The position numbers were made by a program, and so were the translations under genes. Positions 16,101 to 21,083 of a stretch of 21,083 nt of DNA are shown one piece after another. Positions within the stretch are counted from its first letter, which is position 1. Every line of letters starts with the position of its first letter. Under the pieces are notes generated by a model. It saw only the letters and a program-made list of their open reading frames with translations. It searched no databases and was not told the DNA's origin. The stretch spans positions 4,071 to 25,153 of the forward strand of contig PDIM01010371.1 of assembly GCA_002811675.1 (NCBI GenBank), read 5' to 3'. This DNA is from Ichthyosporea sp. XGB-2017a (lineage: Eukaryota; Opisthokonta; Ichthyosporea).

Positions 16101-19100
16101 TTTCATTGAGATATGAATAGACATCTTTGGTGGCATTGTCACTGGACAGTTTGCCCAGTTTGCTTCTGAGTTCATTGATTATCTTTTCCTTTTCAATTAC
16201 CTTTAATTCCAGATCCCCAAGCTTCTCTTTAACCAGGGCAAGTGCCGACTCTTTGTTCTCAACGGTTTTTTCAAAATCTGTAATTGATTTGTTTCTGTGA
16301 CGCAACTTTCGAAGGGCCTCTTCAAGCTGTTCGGCAACAGGCTTTGACACATCGGGGATACGCCCATCTTCGCGCTCTATATTCCCAGCCGCCTTCACAA
16401 TTTCTTCACGTTCCGATTCAAAATCAGCACATATGTTTTCAAGCTCCATTTCCCGGCGCTCCCAATCAATTTGCCTTGCTTCATGGTCACTTTCTCTACT
16501 TATTATCGATTCCTCCAGTTGCTGTATTGTCTTTTCATTTTCTTCAACCAAATTCTCGTAATAGGCAACTCTTTCACTGAGCCTAGAAATTTGCCTTCCA
16601 TTTTTGAGATCTTCTAAGCGTACTTCCATCAGTTTCTTGTGCCACTCAATAATCTTTGTAGAGCCAGTCCCAGACTTGAATGTTTCAACAAGCTCTTCCA
16701 ATCCCTGCTTTTCAGCTTCTAAAACGCCACAGAGGTCTTCCAGATGATAAAGCTTTTTGGTTTTTGCTTCCAGGTCTTTAGATAAGGATGACTTTCGCGC
16801 ATCAAGCTCTCTTAGCAAATGAGAGATTCTTTCCTGCTTATCAAGAGTAATACTTCCAGAATACTGCCTCCTCACTTCCGATAAAGACTTTTGCAAATAC
16901 CGAAGTCTTGATCTTGTTTGGAAACGGTGATTAAACAGTCTGTCTTCCCTTTCATCAATTTCCTTTTCCAACTTCATAATCATCCCTTCAGACGACACCA
17001 GCTTCTCATTCATGCTTTCCATTCGCTTTACAGCTGACGCCTCACTCATCTGCAGCACTACCAAATGGTGCTGCAGTTTACCCACCGTCGCGCTCAGATC
17101 AGATTGTACCTGCAGCTCAACAAGCGCCTCCCGAAGGGTACGTAATTCATTCTCGTAGTGGAGAGTAGCAATTTTCACACTAGAAGTTTGCGCAAGGGCC
17201 AGCTCAGCAACTTCCTTCAGCTTACTAGCCTCCGATTGTTGCCTCACAATCGTCTCTTCAAGATTTTTTAACCTTTCAAGGTTCGCGGAATTTTCGTCTC
17301 TAGTAACACATCCTGACCATTTGTCTTTCAACTCCTTTTCGACCTCCTGGGCCCGCAAGTTCATCTGTGTCAAATTGGCAAACTTGTCTTCCACTTCTTT
17401 GTTTCGACTTGTCAACATTTCATTCGACTTTTGAGCATGTTCATATTTTTGCATAGCCAGCTCGCACTTTTGCTTTTCATTAAGCAATTGCATTTCAACG
17501 GTTGACAGTTTTGAGGCTAAAACACGCAATTGGTCCTGAATGGACGAGGACGAACTCTTATCTGCATTTTCTAATCTACTCTGAAGTTCGGAAAGCGCAG
17601 TACCCGCTTCATTAGCCTTTTCCACTGCATGGCGAAGGTGCGCCTTTGCTTGATCAGCCTCCAAAGACTTCTCTGAATACTGCTGTTGCAAATTCTCATT
17701 TTCAGTCTTTGCCAAAATAAGCACCTTTTCCCGTTCTAACACGTCTCTGTATTTCGCACTGATTAACTCAAAATTCCTTTGCAATGCTTCATATTCTTCT
17801 TTAATCACAGACTTATCAACTTCTTGTTGAAGACTGTGAAGGCGAAAGCTAGCGACATCTTTGTACCTCTGCAGGTAGCCAACACGCTTCTTGAACGCGG
17901 TACTCATCTGAAGTTGCTCGCTTTGCAGCTTTTTCACATTTTTCCTTAACAACTCTTCTAAATCTTTGGCACATGTATACCTGCGGGAAAGAGACTTTTC
18001 ATTGACACGCAGCACAGTCATTTTCCGGGAAAGTTCTCCAATGCTCTTTTTCATTTCATCAGGATCATGAGCCAAAATGCTTTGCAGTCTCTCAAGCTCT
18101 TCGATTCGCACACGATCTTCCTCTCGTTTACCCGCCAACTCTTTGTAATGCTCTACCATTCCTTGCTTTTCGTTGTCCCAGTCCCTTTTCAGTTTCATAT
18201 GTTCTTCATACAATATGCCTTTTTGAGACAAAACCGTTGCAAATTTGCTCTTGTATATTTCAATTTTCTTTTCCATATCACAAAGAAGGGTCTCTTTCAC
18301 ATTCAGCTCGTGTAAACAAGTAATAAGCTGCTCATTCAGACATCCCACAAGTTCGTTGGCATTGCTGCTCAGATGGGGCTGAATGGTCATGAGGGACTCC
18401 CCTTGCCTACCCATAGCTTCGAATTGCTTAATGGGGGACGAGGGAGAAGAAGACGAAAAAGTTACTGCCGTGTCACCATGTCTTTGTATTGCACTTGAGT
18501 CCAGGATAATTGAGTCTGTTAGCTCCACTCCAGCCTTCATTTCCATTTCATTAAGCTTCCCTTTAAAGGCTTCTGCTAGCATTGCCTTCCTTTCCAGCTC
18601 TCGCACATAATTTTCATTCATCTCTTGAGCTTGCCGCAAGTTCGCACGAAGTTCCGCCTGCACAGCTGCCATTTTTGCATACTCCATTTCCATTCCCGAA
18701 AATGATGAATTTCCTTCTCTTGCCTCACTTTCACTGAGTGGCCCATTGTCATTCGATGGAACCTGGCTGGCAATCACCGGCCCCCGCTGCGCTTTATCGT
18801 CCCACATTTTAAGAACCATTTCCAAGGAAGGACACTTAATTTCTCCAACTGAAGATGAGCCATTAATATTTTTCATTTGCTCAGAAATTTCTTTAATAGC
18901 CTTTTCTAACAAGGAATTTTCGTGCTGAATATCAGTCATTTTTTGAGTTACCTCCTCTCGAGCTTTTGACATTGACGATAGGCGCCCTCGTAGATCATTC
19001 ATTTCAACCGATAGCGTTGAAAGTCGCGCACGCAGTTCGTCTTCCGGCATGCCCTGGAATTGCTCAGTCAAATGAATATGGGCAATTTTGGCGGTCTTCA

Positions 19101-21030
19101 TGGCTTTATCTTTCTCCGTTCCCTCCCTAAGCTGCTCGGCATAGTCTTCCACAGCCTCTAAATCTTCCGTTGTTAAACCTAGCTGAACAGCTCTCTCGCC
19201 TCGATTCATGGCTTGCAATCTCATTTGCGACTTTAATTTGATTCTTTCCTCCTCTAGCTTTTCAACGTCCTTTTCAAGAACCCTATTTACAGAGCGAAGC
19301 TGTTCCAGTTCGACATTCTTTCGATACCGCAACTCGGAAACATCGACTGGAGTGTGGGGATCCATGCCTAGCCTTCTCCTGAGCTCTTCATTTTCCTCAA
19401 ATAAATCCTGCAAATCGCTCTCAAGCTTATTCACAGTCTTTGTCAAGCTAGCAATATCACTATCTCGTATGGCAATTTGACTTTTTTGCTCCTTGATTTC
19501 CTGTACAGCTTCATAAAGACCGTATGTTCCTTGTTCATATGCCGTCATTCGAGACAAAACCGCAGTGAGCTCTTCGTCACGTTTTGTTACAATATCCTCC
19601 GCCTTTTTACGCTTCATCTTTTCCCCATCTAGACTATTCTGAAGCTCTTCCACTTTGCTCTTTAGGGCATCCTGCTCTTCCTTTGCCTTCAAGAAGCTGT
19701 AAGTCCCTTTCTCCGGGTCCTGCTCGATTCCAGCGCTCAACAAGTTGATAGTCTCAGTAGCGCTACTAAGTTTTTCACGAAGCTGTTCGTTTTCTTTTTC
19801 CAATTGCGCCAAGGCCTTCTTCATAGGATACAGGGAAGTTGTAGCCAATTCCTTTTCGAGGGTTACAATATCTAGCTTCTGCTGCTCGATAATTTGAGCA
19901 TATTCCAAAACCTCAGCATCTTTTTCCGCAAACAGAGCCTTCCACTCCTCAATTTTATCATTCACATTGTCCATAATGGCATCATTAGCTATGCCTCTTT
20001 CTTGGAGCTGCAATGCCATATCTTCTACTTGCCCCTGCAAAAGATCTCGTTCCCTTTCTACTTGAGCAAATTTTTCATCGGCCGTTTGAAGAGTCTGCAT
20101 GATATCTTTGTGCTGTTTTGTACCCATTTCCATTTCATTAACAGCACCTTCAAGCTCAGTCGTCATTCGTTCAACTTGTTGCTCCAAAGATTCATTTCGT
20201 TCAGTAAGGATCTCGATTTCCCTCAAATACTTGGCAATGTCTTTACTCTTGTGCCTCAAAGTATTTCGCTGCTCATCTTCTGCATTTTTGCGCATTCGAA
20301 TACGCTCTCTGTGCGCTTCTAACTGGGTTTTGTAGTCCTCAATATCTTCTTTGCTATGTTCAAGCTCTTTTTCTACATCAGACAATTGCGATTTTAGAGC
20401 TTTCAAGTCTGTCTCAAGATGCATATTGCTTTCTTTTTCAACCCCCAGCTCTTGCTGCAAGTTCTTCACCCTTTCCCGCAAGTCATAAATGGCCTGTTCT
20501 TGATTCCAAGAGATATTCTCCCTTCGACTTTCTGCACTGGAATCAGCGTTCTTTTTCGTAGGACTAACAGGAACATCAAACCCCTTATCCTTAATTTGCT
20601 GATTCAACAGGGCAACTCTTTCTCTCAGATTATCAATCTCATCATCCTTCGTCCCCAACTCATAATCCAACGTTTGTACTACTTCTTGCAGCTCCTTAAT
20701 CATAGATGTATGAAGTCTGCAGCTTGTTCCTTCAACAGCCAATTTTTCAAGCTTTTGCTCCATTTTATCCAACTCATCATCCGCCTCATCAACTTGCACA
20801 CCTTTCACTTCCAAAATCACTTGTGTTACCTTAAAAAGATGCTTTAAGTCCTCTGTTGACAGTGAATCATCAGACTTGTCAATATTCGTACGGATCAACA
20901 TATCATAAAGCCTTTCAAACATCTGCAGATTCTTATTCCCTTTGGCATTTCTCTCCAGCACATCCACTTGCAGCTTTTCAATCTGCTCCCACTGAAGGGG
21001 AGCATCTCTGTCCGCCACAAATGGAGGCAT
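13108..21030 (-). CDS. CEP290: CEP290 (NPHP6), ciliary transition-zone coiled-coil protein
   Basis: A single uninterrupted frame encodes 2640 aa, close to human CEP290 (about 2480 aa). CEP290 spans the Y-links of the transition zone, tethering the ciliary membrane to the axonemal microtubules and gating protein entry. Nearly the whole protein is heptad coiled coil. Family signatures occur in order: an MPP start with an N-terminal block containing HLFKVTQVILEVKG; IRDSDIASLTKTVNKLE and FEENEELRRRLGM (about 515-550); DEMKKSIGELSRKMTVLRVN (about 990); IEWHKKLMEVRLEDLK (about 1460); RLKNQLALKEKQYNQVSKAL (about 1870); RWEAEKKWQHKVDSLRAKL (about 2055); and the terminal LDPFDSAFFAEVEELK with LSHQFGV (about 2590-2637), diagnostic of CEP290. 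The chosen start matches the MPP N-terminus of animal homologues. The frame stays open upstream to the window edge but is Lys-rich A-tract sequence without another ATG. No intron is needed to align it, which is striking for a 7.9-kb gene. Confidence 0.97.
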   Translation of the reverse strand: MPPFVADRDAPLQWEQIEKLQVDVLERNAKGNKNLQMFERLYDMLIRTNIDKSDDSLSTEDLKHLFKVTQVILEVKGVQVDEADDELDKMEQKLEKLAVEGTSCRLHTSMIKELQEVVQTLDYELGTKDDEIDNLRERVALLNQQIKDKGFDVPVSPTKKNADSSAESRRENISWNQEQAIYDLRERVKNLQQELGVEKESNMHLETDLKALKSQLSDVEKELEHSKEDIEDYKTQLEAHRERIRMRKNAEDEQRNTLRHKSKDIAKYLREIEILTERNESLEQQVERMTTELEGAVNEMEMGTKQHKDIMQTLQTADEKFAQVERERDLLQGQVEDMALQLQERGIANDAIMDNVNDKIEEWKALFAEKDAEVLEYAQIIEQQKLDIVTLEKELATTSLYPMKKALAQLEKENEQLREKLSSATETINLLSAGIEQDPEKGTYSFLKAKEEQDALKSKVEELQNSLDGEKMKRKKAEDIVTKRDEELTAVLSRMTAYEQGTYGLYEAVQEIKEQKSQIAIRDSDIASLTKTVNKLESDLQDLFEENEELRRRLGMDPHTPVDVSELRYRKNVELEQLRSVNRVLEKDVEKLEEERIKLKSQMRLQAMNRGERAVQLGLTTEDLEAVEDYAEQLREGTEKDKAMKTAKIAHIHLTEQFQGMPEDELRARLSTLSVEMNDLRGRLSSMSKAREEVTQKMTDIQHENSLLEKAIKEISEQMKNINGSSSVGEIKCPSLEMVLKMWDDKAQRGPVIASQVPSNDNGPLSESEAREGNSSFSGMEMEYAKMAAVQAELRANLRQAQEMNENYVRELERKAMLAEAFKGKLNEMEMKAGVELTDSIILDSSAIQRHGDTAVTFSSSSPSSPIKQFEAMGRQGESLMTIQPHLSSNANELVGCLNEQLITCLHELNVKETLLCDMEKKIEIYKSKFATVLSQKGILYEEHMKLKRDWDNEKQGMVEHYKELAGKREEDRVRIEELERLQSILAHDPDEMKKSIGELSRKMTVLRVNEKSLSRRYTCAKDLEELLRKNVKKLQSEQLQMSTAFKKRVGYLQRYKDVASFRLHSLQQEVDKSVIKEEYEALQRNFELISAKYRDVLEREKVLILAKTENENLQQQYSEKSLEADQAKAHLRHAVEKANEAGTALSELQSRLENADKSSSSSIQDQLRVLASKLSTVEMQLLNEKQKCELAMQKYEHAQKSNEMLTSRNKEVEDKFANLTQMNLRAQEVEKELKDKWSGCVTRDENSANLERLKNLEETIVRQQSEASKLKEVAELALAQTSSVKIATLHYENELRTLREALVELQVQSDLSATVGKLQHHLVVLQMSEASAVKRMESMNEKLVSSEGMIMKLEKEIDEREDRLFNHRFQTRSRLRYLQKSLSEVRRQYSGSITLDKQERISHLLRELDARKSSLSKDLEAKTKKLYHLEDLCGVLEAEKQGLEELVETFKSGTGSTKIIEWHKKLMEVRLEDLKNGRQISRLSERVAYYENLVEENEKTIQQLEESIISRESDHEARQIDWERREMELENICADFESEREEIVKAAGNIEREDGRIPDVSKPVAEQLEEALRKLRHRNKSITDFEKTVENKESALALVKEKLGDLELKVIEKEKIINELRSKLGKLSSDNATKDVYSYLNEKKVTENAESDEANLHHNQKVALQTVKSTKALLAKKEEALAKYQDMLTATHKELEAVKEEHQVEITMLNAKLQKVTDENIEKLKKFANASLDPKQSIADALPPETDEIDRLEEERKLEELEEIIHEQEQIIAQLKQHLRDAELGSQELVSKEMEKYRQVLRDRDEMKSSYEAKLERVRSEMEFEVNTLRQTVDVTQQNLHRRESAILDLNNELENVRKSTEQLHVPKNDQAITRLKNQLALKEKQYNQVSKALMNLKAEFLTKAENESSQENLRIQEQTLKQLSDSNAKQLRERVQGLQEQLEVMKEELHNSKQREMALKSSKEALLAELDRQSLYSRQYDSQRRTSDKILSREQRLEAELSELKQRVANNTEVRELQAKIQQLQSRQSSNTSLNRSNTSISHLSRTNNPEVIRWEAEKKWQHKVDSLRAKLIEKQNEIQHHVREVALQKEIIARLEKDKGALKSKLKHGSGSEEVVNTARPSANIQEQAYIESLRRELFECQEEIVKLKRDLQVSAANEITCLKAEIEDQKSQIVSLENHIAALREGKEELYMQKELKSVQDAFSEASNRNLELEKTTLDLQFEKEQAAFELPRIKGRLKDMKQYVDTLLESFGVPAGGSSLASFPPIAQNNKASSQPSIATSSGAFSSMKNKSNAELQKVIEALKRVVEKLQTDNASLRKQSKSNVKYMELLKENKKLKTDLLELKQKPSLSSVPHGGKVAQTKSSSDLSSSAQGDLSKQIIKVAGENEKLRKKIAKSETDISKLTKEKEDVEIKLRHLESDMEKLQSHVDNHVDRKGESSVVAVSHVYDEKIATLEAELNRKNIGLEQKSKECKEASEKSAVLKTEIRKLKEQLSLVRQGTKGGEAIISIATELQQCKDRVVELSTQRNQLTEEIGNLKMALTRATSGSGSDLDFVRQERFDKLLTEFTALQAEKESLVSANAALQKELDPFDSAFFAEVEELKVSHKEALRKLKKYEDQLRLLSHQFGVTVSFT

Positions 21031-21083
21031 TTTCTTCGCTTTTTTGCTTTTGTTTTTTTTTTCTCTTTTTATCTCAAAATCAA
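21031..21083 (-). promoter_or_regulatory. Immediate 5' flank of CEP290
   Basis: The 53 bases upstream of the CEP290 ATG are almost purely A/G on the coding strand with an A10 run, like a 5' UTR. No in-frame stop or extra ATG is present before the window ends, so the promoter lies outside. Confidence 0.4.

Overview
This is a 21-kb piece of nuclear DNA from a unicellular eukaryote that almost certainly builds cilia or flagella. The standard genetic code fits every frame. Most genes are single long exons: a 7.9-kb and a 4.7-kb frame run without interruption. The three introns I can place are short GT-AG introns of 82, 91 and 125 bp. Intergenic DNA is A/T-rich with homopolymer runs, AATAAA signals lie just after stop codons, and a nuclear-type tRNA-Lys is present. 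These traits suggest a compact, intron-poor protist genome. I could not fix the lineage.

Layout, left to right. (1) 71-3904, plus strand: a NEK8/NEK9-type kinase with an RCC1 propeller. It carries an unusual N-terminal domain that resembles DUF4347 and ends in a CaaX box (CTIL). (2) 4035-4107, minus: tRNA-Lys(UUU) with a T9 Pol III terminator. (3) 4623-5711, minus: a three-exon polytopic membrane protein with degenerate PAP2-like phosphatase motifs. (4) 6270-11009, minus: a 1579-aa protein whose C-terminal half looks like an IQGAP-type RasGAP fold without the usual catalytic signatures. (5) 11489-13007, plus, two exons: IFT54 (TRAF3IP1). (6) 13108-21030, minus: CEP290, essentially full length.

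Three of the five protein genes belong to the cilium. CEP290 builds the transition-zone gate, IFT54 is an IFT-B subunit that works with IFT20, and NEK8/9 kinases signal at the cilium, centrosome and spindle. IFT54 and CEP290 are tail to tail with about 100 bp between their stops. IFT54 and the RasGAP-like gene are head to head across 479 bp. The RasGAP-like and PAP2-like proteins have no assigned role, and their ciliary neighbours are only a weak hint.

The observations most worth a second look are the DUF4347-like domain fused to a NEK kinase, the C-terminal prenylation motif on the same kinase, the large pseudo-RasGAP protein, and the clustering of ciliary genes. No mobile element, CRISPR array or viral gene was seen.
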